Shown here piece after piece: positions 54,641 through 63,512 of a stretch of DNA of 64,000 nucleotides. The translations under genes were made by a program, and so were the position numbers. Position 1 is the first letter of the stretch, and the number at the start of each line of letters is the position of its first letter. Origin of the DNA: Rhodoferax sp. (GTDB lineage: Bacteria > Pseudomonadota > Gammaproteobacteria > Burkholderiales > Burkholderiaceae_C); contig NZ_JAMPYG010000013.1 of NCBI RefSeq assembly GCF_023700745.1, forward strand, positions 1 to 64,000, in the 5' to 3' direction. The notes under the pieces are model-generated. The model was not told where the DNA came from. It was given only the letters and a program-made list of their open reading frames with translations, and made no database searches.

Positions 54641-56467
54641 TCACACCGGTTTGATGCTGCCGGGAACGATTTTCGCCCCAAAATCACGCATCAGCGACTG
54701 CACCAAGGGGTCATCGAAAACGATTTTTTCAGCCACCAGCTGGGCTTGTGCCGCCATAGCGGCGTTGCGCCTGGCCGGACTGTCGGTGACACGCCCGACC
54801 TCCGCCACCAGACTCACCGGGTAGCCTGCCGTGGCCAGGGCCGCCGCCAAACGCTCGCGGCTGCCCGGCTGGTTGAGCGACTCACGTTCCACGCGCAACA
54901 ACCACTGGTCACTGTCACGCGCCACCAGTTGCGACTGCAAAGCCAGTTCCCGCACCATGGCACCAATGGCCTCGGATGCAATCAGGGCCTGCACCGTGCT
55001 GTACCAAAAATCGCCCTCCGGACTGCCTGGCACTGCCGCCACGCGTTCAAGCGGCACATCGCGCCTGGAGTCTGGCTGCTCATGCACCATGACGGCTTCA
55101 ATCTTTGCGGTCTGCGGGATAGGGTCCGGTGAGACGGGAGCTGGCGTCTGCCTTCCTGGCATGTCGCGCACCGGTAAACGCTGGCCATGGGGAGTGACGG
55201 CAGCGGGCGGGACCAGCGGCGTGACAGCCGGTACCGGCGCTACGGGAACGACCAGCGTTGCTTGCGGTGGCATTGACCTGGATCTCGGCAGCTGGGCCGG
55301 CGGCTCAACGCTGGAATGGGGTGCAATTTTCAGCGTTTTTTTTTCCTGTGTGGCGCCACCGGTCACCGCGGGTTTGAACGCCAGCAGACGCAGCAGGACC
55401 ATGGTCAGGGCGGCATATTCATCGGGCGCCAAACCCAGTTCATTGCGTCCGTGCAGACAGATGCTGTAGAGCAATTGGGTTTCATCGGCCGGCATCAGCG
55501 TCGCCAATAGCGAGATTTCAGCAAGTTCAGGGTCACTGTCATCCTGGGCGCTGTCAGGCACGGCCTGCAACACCGCCATACGCTGCAGCACGCCGCTCAT
55601 TTCTTCCAGCGTCGAGGCGGCACTCAAGCCGTGGGTGCGCAAGGCCTCCGAGGTCTCCACCACCGTTTTGCCATCGCCCTGAGCCAGCGCCTGCAGCAAA
55701 CGGAACACATACGAGCGGTCCACACTACCCAGCATCTGGCGCACCGTAGCTTCCTGCAAAACCCCCGAACCAAAAGCAATGGCCTGGTCGGTCAAGCTGA
55801 GCGCATCGCGCATGGAGCCGCGTGCGGCACGGGCCAGCAAACGCAGCGCCGGCAGGTCGGAGCTGACCTGCTCCTGGTGCAGCACCTTTTGCAAATGCTC
55901 ACGGATGGTCTCTGGCGCCATCGGTCGCAAATTGAACTGCAGACAGCGCGACAACACCGTCACCGGCACTTTTTGCGGGTCGGTGGTGGCCAGAACAAAC
56001 TTCAGATACTCGGGCGGCTCTTCCAGCGTTTTCAGCATGGCGTTGAACGCCGTGTTGGTGAGCATGTGCACTTCGTCGATCATGAAGACTTTGAAGCGCC
56101 CCTGCACCGGCTTGTACACCGCCTGCTCCAGCAGCGCCTGGACCTCGTCCACGCCCCGGTTGGAGGCCGCATCGAGCTCGGTGTAGTCGACGAAACGACC
56201 ACTGTCGATATCGGTGCAGGCCTGGCAGACACCGCAAGGCGTGGCTGTGATGCCACCCTGGCCGTCCGCACCCTGGCAGTTGAGTGACTTGGCCAGAATG
56301 CGCGAGACGGTCGTCTTGCCGACGCCACGCGTACCGGTAAACAGGTAGGCGTGGTGCAAACGCTGGGTGATGAGCGCATTGGTCAGGGCCTGCACCACGT
56401 GGTCCTGCCCGACCATTTCGGTAAAGTTGCGAGGGCGGTATTTGCGGGCGAGCACAAGGTATGACAT
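54641..56467 (-). CDS. dnaX: DNA polymerase III subunits gamma/tau
   Basis: A 608-residue clamp-loader ATPase. Walker A is GTRGVGKTT (about 45-53), the zinc motif has Cys around CGVCQAC, Walker B is VFMIDEVHML and the SRC motif is LSRCLQF. The Pro-rich region (about 385-460) links to the tau C-terminal domain that binds the polymerase. I see no clear slippery heptamer, so whether gamma is made cannot be told. It is divergent from yegP. Confidence 0.95.
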   Translation of the reverse strand: MSYLVLARKYRPRNFTEMVGQDHVVQALTNALITQRLHHAYLFTGTRGVGKTTVSRILAKSLNCQGADGQGGITATPCGVCQACTDIDSGRFVDYTELDAASNRGVDEVQALLEQAVYKPVQGRFKVFMIDEVHMLTNTAFNAMLKTLEEPPEYLKFVLATTDPQKVPVTVLSRCLQFNLRPMAPETIREHLQKVLHQEQVSSDLPALRLLARAARGSMRDALSLTDQAIAFGSGVLQEATVRQMLGSVDRSYVFRLLQALAQGDGKTVVETSEALRTHGLSAASTLEEMSGVLQRMAVLQAVPDSAQDDSDPELAEISLLATLMPADETQLLYSICLHGRNELGLAPDEYAALTMVLLRLLAFKPAVTGGATQEKKTLKIAPHSSVEPPAQLPRSRSMPPQATLVVPVAPVPAVTPLVPPAAVTPHGQRLPVRDMPGRQTPAPVSPDPIPQTAKIEAVMVHEQPDSRRDVPLERVAAVPGSPEGDFWYSTVQALIASEAIGAMVRELALQSQLVARDSDQWLLRVERESLNQPGSRERLAAALATAGYPVSLVAEVGRVTDSPARRNAAMAAQAQLVAEKIVFDDPLVQSLMRDFGAKIVPGSIKPV

Positions 56468-56576
56468 TTCCTGATTCTAAAGGGCCATATAACCCGTAAA
56501 CTCCTTGTTCCGGAGGCGTCGTCAAATGCCTGACCGGTAAGTCCATCCAATTTGACAACTTTGAAGGAGAAGTACC

Positions 56577-56915
56577 ATGGCAGGTAAATTTGAAATCAGC
56601 AAATCAAAAAATGGAAAGTTTCTGTTTAATCTGAAAGCGGGCAATGGCCAGGTCATTCTGACCAGCCAGATGTACGAATCCAAGACCGACGCCACCCAGG
56701 GTATTGAATCGTGCAAAACCAACGCAGCCGTGGACGAGCGCTTTGTCCGTGCCGAGTCCACCTCCGGTCAGCCTTATTTCAGCCTGAAGGCAGCCAACGG
56801 CCAGGTCATTGGACGCAGCGAAATGTATTCCTCAGAAGCCTCACGCGAGAATGGCATTGCCTCCGTCAAGAGCAACGCCCCGGGAGCCCCCACAAACGAT
56901 CTGACAGGGGCATAA
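56577..56915 (+). CDS. YegP family protein (two DUF1508 repeats)
   Basis: A 112-residue protein of two tandem DUF1508 repeats: GKFEISKSKNGKFLFNLKAG (residues 3-22) to IESCKTNA, and AESTSGQPYFSLKAANGQ to IASVKSNA. Both contain NGQV and an MY-S block. The family is small, soluble and of unknown function. AAGGAG lies eight bases before the ATG. The SRP RNA gene begins 18 bases after its stop, so the SRP promoter overlaps the 3' end. Confidence 0.9.
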   Translation: MAGKFEISKSKNGKFLFNLKAGNGQVILTSQMYESKTDATQGIESCKTNAAVDERFVRAESTSGQPYFSLKAANGQVIGRSEMYSSEASRENGIASVKSNAPGAPTNDLTGA

Positions 56916-56920
56916 GGCTT

Positions 56921-56926
56921 TACAAT
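56921..56926 (+). promoter_or_regulatory. -10 element of the SRP RNA gene
   Basis: TACAAT lies seven bases before the first base of the paired SRP RNA 5' end (56934), the right distance for a -10 hexamer. No good -35 at 17-base spacing is seen; CTGACA occurs at 14-base spacing. Confidence 0.55.
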
Positions 56927-56933
56927 TGACGAC

Positions 56934-57027
56934 GACGAGCCTTCCCGCATGGTGAAGCGGCCAACCGGGTCAGGTGGGGAACCAAGCAGCCCTAACTGTG
57001 GAGCCAGTGCCGGGGTCAAGGCTCGTC
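56934..57027 (+). ncRNA. ffs: Small signal recognition particle RNA (4.5S RNA)
   Basis: About 94 bases folding into one long hairpin: the 5' end GACGAGCCTT pairs with the 3' end AAGGCTCGTC. The apical domain has the conserved SRP helix 8 features GGTCAGGTGGGG and AAGCAGCCC with CCGGGTC/GCCGGGG flanks. It binds Ffh for membrane protein targeting. A -10 hexamer lies just upstream. Its place next to dnaX matches other Betaproteobacteria. Exact ends are from pairing only. Confidence 0.9.
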
Positions 57028-57038
57028 ACCCTCATTGA

Positions 57039-57086
57039 GATCATCTCGGTCTTCGAGCGGTGCAAACCGGGTAAGACCCCGTGATC
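57039..57086 (+). other. GNRA-capped hairpin downstream of the SRP RNA
   Basis: Three stacked stems, GATCA/TGATC, GGTCTT/AAGACC and CGGT/ACCG, close on a GCAA tetraloop. It begins 11 bases after the SRP RNA and is followed by a T-rich stretch (CCCTTTGCCTTTT). It may be the SRP terminator, part of the precursor or a separate small RNA. The rest of 57087-57237 is AT-rich, without a gene. Confidence 0.5.
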
Positions 57087-57237
57087 CGTCCCTTTGCCTT
57101 TTAACTGTAAAACCTGTAGCACAGGCCGAATTTACGCTATAGTTTTAGAGTAAAAAGCAACAAAATACCTGATTTCCTGTTTGCTTTTGTGGCCCATCAG
57201 GTCTTTCAACTACGCACGCCTCCTGGAGACAAGTTTC

Positions 57238-57549
57238 ATGACTTCCAAAGACAATATTGCCATTGGTCAATTGTTGAGCCTGCTGGAGTCACGTTACGCC
57301 ATTCGGGTGTTGTGGGCCTTGAAAGACGGGCATCCGCAAACCTTTCGCATCCTGCAGGACAGCGTCGGCAACATCACGCCCAACACGCTGAACACCCGCA
57401 TCAAGGAATTGCGGGCCGCAGGATTCCTCGACCACGGTAGCGACGGCTACCTGGCCACGCCCCTGGGCCTTGATCTGCTCAAGCGCATGGGCGATCTGGC
57501 AGCTTTTGCCAATAAATGGGTGGCCAGCCAAGCCCCGGCCAAGGCTTAA
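57238..57549 (+). CDS. Winged-helix (HxlR-like) transcriptional regulator
   Basis: A 103-residue DNA-binding protein. LESRYAIRVLWAL, then FRILQDSVGNITPNTLNTRIKEL (recognition helix near 45-60) and AAGFLDHGSDGYLATPLG (wing) match the HxlR/MarR-like fold. It lacks the usual N-terminal Cys of redox-sensing HxlR members. Target unknown. GGAG lies nine bases before this ATG; an in-frame frame extends upstream but without a site. The FKBP isomerase gene follows 33 bases later. Confidence 0.82.
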   Translation: MTSKDNIAIGQLLSLLESRYAIRVLWALKDGHPQTFRILQDSVGNITPNTLNTRIKELRAAGFLDHGSDGYLATPLGLDLLKRMGDLAAFANKWVASQAPAKA

Positions 57550-57582
57550 AATACATTTTTTCTCAACCACCCTTCATATCCC

Positions 57583-57933
57583 ATGACTACAACTGCTTCT
57601 GGCCTCACTATCGAAGACACCATTCTGGGCAGCGGTGCCGTGGCTACAGCTGGCCAAAATGTCACCGTCCACTACACCGGCTGGCTTTACCAGAACGGCG
57701 TACAAGGCGCCAAATTTGACTCCAGCAAGGACCGCCGCGATCCGTTTGTGTTCCGCCTGGGCGCCGGCATGGTGATCAGGGGCTGGGACGAAGGCGTGGC
57801 CGGCATGCAAGTGGGTGGCGCACGCACCCTCATCATCCCCCCTGAACTGGGTTACGGTGCACGCGGCGCTGGCGGTGTGATTCCGCCCAATGCCACCCTC
57901 AAATTTGACGTTGAGTTGCTAAACCTCGGTTAA
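57583..57933 (+). CDS. FKBP-type peptidyl-prolyl cis-trans isomerase
   Basis: A 116-residue single-domain FKBP with no signal peptide, so cytoplasmic. Conserved parts are [54 protein letters not shown] and [14 protein letters not shown]. It catalyses proline isomerisation during folding. It fits the folding-factor neighbourhood (grpE, dnaK, dnaJ) downstream. A terminator follows. Confidence 0.94.
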   Translation: MTTTASGLTIEDTILGSGAVATAGQNVTVHYTGWLYQNGVQGAKFDSSKDRRDPFVFRLGAGMVIRGWDEGVAGMQVGGARTLIIPPELGYGARGAGGVIPPNATLKFDVELLNLG

Positions 57934-57945
57934 GCCGGGGCGATC

Positions 57946-57996
57946 GGCCGCCCGGGCGGCCAAATGAAGCAGCGGGCTTTTTTGGTCCGCTTTTTT
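57946..57996 (+). terminator. Terminator region after the FKBP gene
   Basis: A perfect 16-base palindrome GGCCGCCCGGGCGGCC (57946-57961) is followed by a second stem (AGCGG/CCGCT) ending in a run of six T. The second stem with its T run fits an intrinsic terminator between the FKBP gene and the grpE promoter. Confidence 0.7.
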
Positions 57997-58035
57997 CTGC
58001 CTTGACAGGTTTGTCACATTTTTTGCCCGGATGCC

Positions 58036-58063
58036 CTTGCAAAAGAGGTTCTCAGCCCAATCT
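58036..58063 (+). promoter_or_regulatory. Probable heat-shock (sigma-32) promoter of grpE
   Basis: CTTGCAA (58036-58042), 13 bases, then CCCAATCT (58056-58063). This is close to the known sigma-32 pattern CTTGAA-N13-CCCCATNT and lies 38 bases before the grpE ATG. Confidence 0.65.
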
Positions 58064-58100
58064 CTCAAAAACTTGTTGTTTCACAACCATTCACACCTGC

Positions 58101-58676
58101 ATGACCCACCCTAGCACGACCCCACCCGGCTCCCAACCTTCCACGGCCGGTACGCCCAGCCCCGTTGACGCCCCCAGCACCGATTCGGCCTTGCCTGAAC
58201 TGGAAACGCAGACCCTGGCAAGCTGTCAGGCTGACTTGGTCCTGCTTCAAGCCAAGTGCAACGATCTGGCAGACCAGTATTTGCGCGCCAAGGCCGACAC
58301 TGAAAATGCCCGGCGCCGTGCCGAAGACGAAATCTCCAAGGCACGCAAGTTTGCACTGGAGTCGTTTGCCGACAGCCTGCTGCCCGTGGTCGACAGTCTG
58401 GAGGCGGGTCTGGCCATCAAGGAGGCGACGCTGGAGCAATTGCGCGAAGGCTCACAGGCCACGCTGCGCCAGCTGATCGCAGCACTGGAGCGCAACAAGG
58501 TTATTGCCATCAATCCGGCAGCAGGCGACAAGTTCGACCCGCACCAGCACCAGGCCATCAGCGTGGTGCCCTCGGAGCAGGAGGCCAACACCGTGGTCTC
58601 GGTGCTGCAAAAGGGCTACCTGATTGCCGAGCGCGTGCTGCGTCCGGCCCTGGTGACCGTGGCCGCCGCAAAATAA
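58101..58676 (+). CDS. grpE: Nucleotide exchange factor GrpE
   Basis: A 191-residue DnaK co-chaperone that releases ADP from DnaK. A Pro/Thr/Ser-rich N-terminal tail precedes a long coiled coil ([20 protein letters not shown] onward, with [13 protein letters not shown]) and the C-terminal beta domain ([36 protein letters not shown]). The ATG at 58101 is used; earlier in-frame codons fall in the heat-shock promoter. dnaK follows 129 bases later. Confidence 0.95.
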   Translation: MTHPSTTPPGSQPSTAGTPSPVDAPSTDSALPELETQTLASCQADLVLLQAKCNDLADQYLRAKADTENARRRAEDEISKARKFALESFADSLLPVVDSLEAGLAIKEATLEQLREGSQATLRQLIAALERNKVIAINPAAGDKFDPHQHQAISVVPSEQEANTVVSVLQKGYLIAERVLRPALVTVAAAK

Positions 58677-58689
58677 AACGACTGCCCGG

Positions 58690-58720
58690 CTTGAAATGGC
58701 AGCCGGCAGCCACACCTTAT
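58690..58720 (+). promoter_or_regulatory. Possible second sigma-32 promoter before dnaK
   Basis: CTTGAAA (58690-58696) and, 16 bases later, CACCTTAT (58713-58720), a fair match to the sigma-32 pattern. It would give dnaK-dnaJ its own heat-shock promoter, 85 bases before the dnaK start. Confidence 0.5.
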
Positions 58721-58805
58721 CCACATTCGAATTTCAAAACCCTCACGGGCTCTTGCACCGGTTGTACGACAGCTGGGCACCTGCCTCAACATTTAAGGAA
58801 GCATC

Positions 58806-60752
58806 ATGGGAAGAATCATTGGTATTGACTTGGGCACCACCAACAGCTGCGTTGCCGTCATGGAAGGCAACACCGCCAAAGTGATTGAAAACGCCGAGGG
58901 TGCGCGCACCACACCGTCCATCATTGCCTATCAGGAAGATGGCGAAGTGCTGGTGGGGGCCTCGGCCAAGCGCCAATCGGTGACCAACCCGAAGAACACC
59001 TTGTATGCCGTGAAGCGCCTGATTGGCCGCAAGTTCACTGAAAAAGAAGTCCAAAAAGACATTGACCTGATGCCCTACAAAATTGCCGCCGCCGACAACG
59101 GCGACGCCTGGGTCGAAGTGCGCGGCAACCGCATGGCACCCCAGCAGGTCAGCGCCGACATTCTGCGCAAAATGAAGAAAACCGCCGAAGACTACCTGGG
59201 CGAAACCGTGACCGAAGCCGTCATTACCGTCCCCGCCTACTTCAACGATGCCCAGCGCCAAGCCACCAAGGACGCCGGCCGCATTGCCGGCCTCGACGTC
59301 AAGCGCATCATCAACGAGCCCACCGCTGCCGCGCTGGCCTTTGGCATGGACAAGAATGAAAAAGGCGACCGCAAGATTGCGGTGTATGACCTCGGCGGCG
59401 GCACCTTTGACGTGTCGATCATCGAGATCGCCGATGTCGATGGCGAGAAGCAGTTCGAAGTGCTGTCGACCAACGGCGACACCTTTCTGGGCGGCGAAGA
59501 CTTTGACCAGCGCGTCATCGACTTCATCATTGCCGAGTTCAAGAAAGAACAAGGCGTGGACCTCAGCAAAGACGTGCTGGCCCTGCAGCGCCTGAAAGAA
59601 GCTGCCGAAAAAGCCAAGATCGAGCTCTCCAGCAGCTCGCAAACCGACATCAACCTGCCCTACGTGACCGCCGATGCCTCGGGCCCGAAACACCTGAACA
59701 TCAAACTCACCCGCGCCAAGCTGGAAAGCCTGGTGGAAGAGCTGATCGAGCGCACCATCGCGCCCTGCCGCATCGCCCTGAAGGACGCCGGCGTGACTGC
59801 CTCCGAGATCAATGACGTGATTCTGGTCGGCGGCATGACCCGCATGCCCAAGGTGCAGGAAAAGGTCAAGGAGCTGTTTGGCAAAGAGCCGCGCAAGGAC
59901 GTCAACCCCGACGAAGCCGTGGCTGTGGGTGCTGCCATCCAGGGCCAGGTGCTCAGTGGTGACCGCAAGGACGTGTTGCTGCTCGACGTGACCCCCTTGA
60001 GCCTGGGCATCGAGACCCTGGGCGGTGTCATGACCAAGATGATCACCAAGAACACCACCATTCCGACCAAGTTTGCCCAGACTTTCTCGACCGCCGACGA
60101 CAACCAGCCGGCCGTGACCATCAAGGTGTTCCAGGGTGAGCGCGAAATCGCTGCCGGCAACAAGCTGCTGGGCGAGTTCAACCTCGAAGGCATTCCGCCC
60201 GCTTCACGCGGCACACCGCAAATCGAGGTGTCTTTTGACATTGACGCCAACGGTATCCTGCATGTGGGCGCCAAGGACAAGGGCACCGGCAAAGAGAACA
60301 AGATCACCATCAAGGCCAACACCGGCCTGACCGAAGCTGAAATCCAGCAAATGGTCAAGGATGCTGAACTCAACTCGGCCGATGACAAGCGCAAACTGGA
60401 ACTGGTGCAAGCCAAAAATCAGGCCGATGCCAGCTTGCACAGCGTCAAGAAAAGCCTGACCGAATACGGTGACAAGATCGACGCTGCCGAGAAAGCCAGC
60501 ATCGAGGAAGCCATCAAGCAGCTTGAAGATGCCCTCAAGTCCGACGACAAGGCCGCCATTGACGAAAAGAGCGCTGCCCTCATGACGGTAAGCCAGAAAC
60601 TCGGCGAAAAAATGTACGCCGACATGCAAGCCAAGCAGGCGGCTGAAGGCGCGCAGGCCGGCGACGCCGGTCAAGCCGGCACCCAGGGTGGATCGACCCA
60701 GGCCGACGACAACGTGGTGGACGCCGAAGTGAAAGAAGTCAAGAAGCCTTAA
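58806..60752 (+). CDS. dnaK: Chaperone protein DnaK (Hsp70)
   Basis: A 648-residue Hsp70. The ATPase domain starts with [16 protein letters not shown] and contains [16 protein letters not shown] and the [15 protein letters not shown] block; the linker [16 protein letters not shown] leads to the substrate domain and helical lid. The C-terminal [10 protein letters not shown] is the betaproteobacterial form of the tail. AAGGAAG lies before the ATG. It is the core of grpE-dnaK-dnaJ. Confidence 0.98.
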   Translation: MGRIIGIDLGTTNSCVAVMEGNTAKVIENAEGARTTPSIIAYQEDGEVLVGASAKRQSVTNPKNTLYAVKRLIGRKFTEKEVQKDIDLMPYKIAAADNGDAWVEVRGNRMAPQQVSADILRKMKKTAEDYLGETVTEAVITVPAYFNDAQRQATKDAGRIAGLDVKRIINEPTAAALAFGMDKNEKGDRKIAVYDLGGGTFDVSIIEIADVDGEKQFEVLSTNGDTFLGGEDFDQRVIDFIIAEFKKEQGVDLSKDVLALQRLKEAAEKAKIELSSSSQTDINLPYVTADASGPKHLNIKLTRAKLESLVEELIERTIAPCRIALKDAGVTASEINDVILVGGMTRMPKVQEKVKELFGKEPRKDVNPDEAVAVGAAIQGQVLSGDRKDVLLLDVTPLSLGIETLGGVMTKMITKNTTIPTKFAQTFSTADDNQPAVTIKVFQGEREIAAGNKLLGEFNLEGIPPASRGTPQIEVSFDIDANGILHVGAKDKGTGKENKITIKANTGLTEAEIQQMVKDAELNSADDKRKLELVQAKNQADASLHSVKKSLTEYGDKIDAAEKASIEEAIKQLEDALKSDDKAAIDEKSAALMTVSQKLGEKMYADMQAKQAAEGAQAGDAGQAGTQGGSTQADDNVVDAEVKEVKKP

Positions 60753-60789
60753 GCACTTGTTTTCACGCTGTTTTTAAACCGTCTGCGTG

Positions 60790-60823
60790 CGCCGCGCTGA
60801 ACCTTGAAAAGTTCACCGCGGCG
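60790..60823 (+). promoter_or_regulatory. Hairpin between dnaK and dnaJ
   Basis: A 13-base stem (60790-60802 with 60811-60823) with one mismatch and the loop CTTGAAAA. TTTG follows, not a long T run. It probably lets only part of the transcripts continue into dnaJ, or protects the dnaK mRNA end. Confidence 0.6.
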
Positions 60824-60852
60824 TTTGCATTGACATCAGGCAAGACCAGACC

Positions 60853-61986
60853 ATGTCCAAAAGAGATTACTACGAAGTGCTGGGTGTTCCCAAAAACGCC
60901 TCGGACGAAGAAATCAAGAAGGCTTATCGCAAACACGCGATGAAGCATCACCCTGACCGCAACCAGGGTGATGCTGCCAAAGTGGCCGAAGAAAAATTCA
61001 AGGAATCCAAGGAAGCCTACGAAATGCTGTCCGACCCGCAAAAGCGGGCGGCCTACGACCAGCACGGCTTTGCCGGGGTCGACCCCAACATGCGCGGCGG
61101 CGCGGGCGGAGAAGCCTATGGCGGGTTCGCCGAGGCATTTGGTGACATTTTTGGTGACATGTTCGGCCAGCAACGGGGCGGCCGTGCCGGCGGCCGGCAG
61201 GTCTACCGTGGCGCCGATCTGAGCTACGCCATGGAGATCACGCTGGAAGAAGCGGCCAAAGGCAAGGACGCGCAAATCCGCATTCCCAGCTGGGACAACT
61301 GCGACACCTGCCATGGCACCGGCGCCAAACCAGGCACCCAGGTCAAGTCCTGTAGCACCTGCGGTGGCTCGGGCGCAGTACAAATGCGCCAGGGGTTTTT
61401 CAGTGTGCAACAAACCTGCCCCACCTGCCGCGGCGCAGGCAAGGTCATTCCCGAGCCCTGCACCGCCTGCCATGGCCAGGGCAAGATCAAGAAGCAGAAA
61501 ACCCTCGAAGTCAAGATTCCGGTGGGGATCGACGACGGCATGCGGATCCGCAGTGCCGGCAACGGCGAGCCCGGTACCAATGGTGGGCCACCAGGTGACC
61601 TGTACATTGAAATCCGCCTGAAAAAGCACGACATCTTCGAGCGCGACGGCGACGACCTGCACTGCTCGGTACCAATCAGCATCATCACGGCCACGCTGGG
61701 CGGAGAAATCGACGTGCCCACGCTCGAAGGCAAGGCAGCCATCGACATCCCTGAAGGCACCCAGACCGGCAAGCAGTTCCGCTTGCGCGGCAAAGGTATC
61801 AAGGGCGTGCGCTCGAACTACCCCGGCGACCTGTACTGTCACATTCTGGTTGAAACCCCTGTCAAATTGACCGAACACCAGCGCAAGCTGATGCGCGAGC
61901 TCGACGAATCCTTCAAAAAGGGGGGCAGCAAGCACTCGCCCACTGGCGACACCTGGACCGATCGGCTGAAAAGCTTTTTCAGTTGA
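60853..61986 (+). CDS. dnaJ: Chaperone protein DnaJ (Hsp40)
   Basis: A 377-residue type I Hsp40: J domain with HPD at 33-35, a Gly/Phe-rich linker, four zinc-binding CxxCxGxG repeats ([32 protein letters not shown]) and two beta domains. It delivers clients to DnaK and stimulates its ATPase. It differs from the cbpA-type Hsp40 at 11608, which lacks the zinc repeats. A strong terminator follows. Confidence 0.97.
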   Translation: MSKRDYYEVLGVPKNASDEEIKKAYRKHAMKHHPDRNQGDAAKVAEEKFKESKEAYEMLSDPQKRAAYDQHGFAGVDPNMRGGAGGEAYGGFAEAFGDIFGDMFGQQRGGRAGGRQVYRGADLSYAMEITLEEAAKGKDAQIRIPSWDNCDTCHGTGAKPGTQVKSCSTCGGSGAVQMRQGFFSVQQTCPTCRGAGKVIPEPCTACHGQGKIKKQKTLEVKIPVGIDDGMRIRSAGNGEPGTNGGPPGDLYIEIRLKKHDIFERDGDDLHCSVPISIITATLGGEIDVPTLEGKAAIDIPEGTQTGKQFRLRGKGIKGVRSNYPGDLYCHILVETPVKLTEHQRKLMRELDESFKKGGSKHSPTGDTWTDRLKSFFS

Positions 61987-62020
61987 TATTTATCGCCTGA
62001 TCGACCTTTAAAAAGTTCAA

Positions 62021-62061
62021 AATAAAGCCACGCAGTTGTGTGACAACGGCGTGGCTTTATT
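62021..62061 (+). terminator. Terminator after dnaJ
   Basis: Perfect 13-base arms AATAAAGCCACGC and GCGTGGCTTTATT, with an inner GTTGT/ACAAC stem. The 3' arm ends in T-rich sequence. It lies 35 bases after the dnaJ stop. Confidence 0.8.
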
Positions 62062-62088
62062 GTTTGGACAACACAAGGAGAGCGAATA

Positions 62089-63453
62089 ATGAGTGTCACC
62101 ATCACCTTCCTGGGCGGGGCCGGCACCGTGACCGGCTCCAAGTACCTGGTGCAGCACGATGGCAAGCGCCTGCTGGTGGACTGCGGCCTGTTCCAGGGCT
62201 ACAAGCAATTGCGCCTGCGCAACTGGGCACCGCTGCCGGTAGCCCCCGATCAGATCCATGCGGTGTTGCTGACCCATGCCCACCTCGACCACAGCGGCTA
62301 CCTGCCCCTGCTGGCCAAGGAGGGTTTTACCGGCCATGTGTACGCCAGCCGGGGCACGCGTGACCTGTGCCGCATCCTGTGGCCCGACAGCGGCCACATC
62401 CAGGAAGAAGACGCGGCGTTTGCCAACCGTCACGGCTTTTCCAGACACGCCCCTGCCCTGCCCCTGTATACGCGCCAGGACGCGCTCGATGCGCTGCCGT
62501 TGTTGAAGGCGGTTGAATTTGACAAGACCTTCAGTCCTATGCCCGGCTGGAAGGCCACTTTCAGTCCGGCCGGGCACATCCTGGGTGCCTCCAGCATCCT
62601 GCTCGAAATGGCTGGCCGGCGTATCCTGTTCTCTGGCGACCTGGGCCGACCGGACGACCTCATCATGAGCCCGCCCGATGCCGCGCCACAAGCCGACACC
62701 GTGCTGATCGAGTCCACTTACGGCGACAGGATTCACCCCAGGGAAGATATTCCTGCCGAATTGTCGCCTGCCCTGCAGCGTGTCGCCAAACGTGGTGGCG
62801 TGGCCGTGGTGCCGGTGTTTGCCGTGGGCCGTGCCCAGGCCTTGCTGCACGCCATTCACCTGCTCAAAATCAAGGGTGAGTTGCCAACCTCGCTGCCAGT
62901 TTTCCTGGACAGCCCGATGGCTGTGCACACCACCCGTTTGTTTGAAGACCACCCCGGTGAGCACCGTCTGAGCCACCAGGACACGCGTGCGCTGACGCGC
63001 AACGCCACCATGATCAACAGCACCGATGAATCCAAGGCCCTGGCCAGTCGTCACGGTCCCATGGTGATCCTGTCGGCCAGCGGCATGGCCACCGGCGGGC
63101 GCGTGCTGCACCACATCGCCCACTACGCCGGCAACCACCGCAACATGATCATCCTGACCGGCTACCAGGCCCCCGGCACACGCGGTGCCACGCTGGCCAG
63201 TGGTGCCAAGTCGGTACGCATCCACGGGCGCGATGTCGAGGTGAACGCCGAAGTGGTGCAACTCGAATCCGCTTCAGCCCATGCCGATGCCAACCAATTG
63301 CTGGCCTGGCTGCGCACCATGCCCGAGCCACCTGACCAGGTCTATGTGGTACATGGCGAAGCGGGTCCGGCCGATACGATGCGCAGCCGCATCAAGCATG
63401 AACTGGGCTGGCGTGCCGTGGTGCCCGAGCACGGCTCCACCTGGCCATCATAA
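62089..63453 (+). CDS. Beta-CASP metallo-beta-lactamase fold hydrolase (RNA-processing type)
   Basis: A 454-residue protein like bacterial CPSF-73/Ysh1 relatives. The metal motif is His63, His65, Asp67, His68 (LLTHAHLDHSGYLP); GDLGRPDD gives a later Asp, and the beta-CASP part has PVFAVGRAQALL. The C-terminal RMMBL block contains ASGMATGGRVLHH and SAHADANQLLAWL. Such proteins are RNA endo/exonucleases in other organisms; activity here is inferred. AAGGAGAG lies before the ATG. Confidence 0.9.
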   Translation: MSVTITFLGGAGTVTGSKYLVQHDGKRLLVDCGLFQGYKQLRLRNWAPLPVAPDQIHAVLLTHAHLDHSGYLPLLAKEGFTGHVYASRGTRDLCRILWPDSGHIQEEDAAFANRHGFSRHAPALPLYTRQDALDALPLLKAVEFDKTFSPMPGWKATFSPAGHILGASSILLEMAGRRILFSGDLGRPDDLIMSPPDAAPQADTVLIESTYGDRIHPREDIPAELSPALQRVAKRGGVAVVPVFAVGRAQALLHAIHLLKIKGELPTSLPVFLDSPMAVHTTRLFEDHPGEHRLSHQDTRALTRNATMINSTDESKALASRHGPMVILSASGMATGGRVLHHIAHYAGNHRNMIILTGYQAPGTRGATLASGAKSVRIHGRDVEVNAEVVQLESASAHADANQLLAWLRTMPEPPDQVYVVHGEAGPADTMRSRIKHELGWRAVVPEHGSTWPS

Positions 63454-63454
63454 T

Positions 63455-63495
63455 GTTGGGGAGCACATCGCTGCGCGAGTGGTCTGACCCGCAAG
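63455..63495. repeat. Hairpin repeat family, inverted copy with deletion
   Basis: The reverse complement matches 33024-33066 with three substitutions, but lacks the four bases TGAC in one arm, so the outer stem cannot form. It begins just after the stop of the beta-CASP gene and ends 17 bases before trhO. Confidence 0.7.
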
Positions 63496-63512
63496 TTCCT
63501 CTAAAAAAATCC

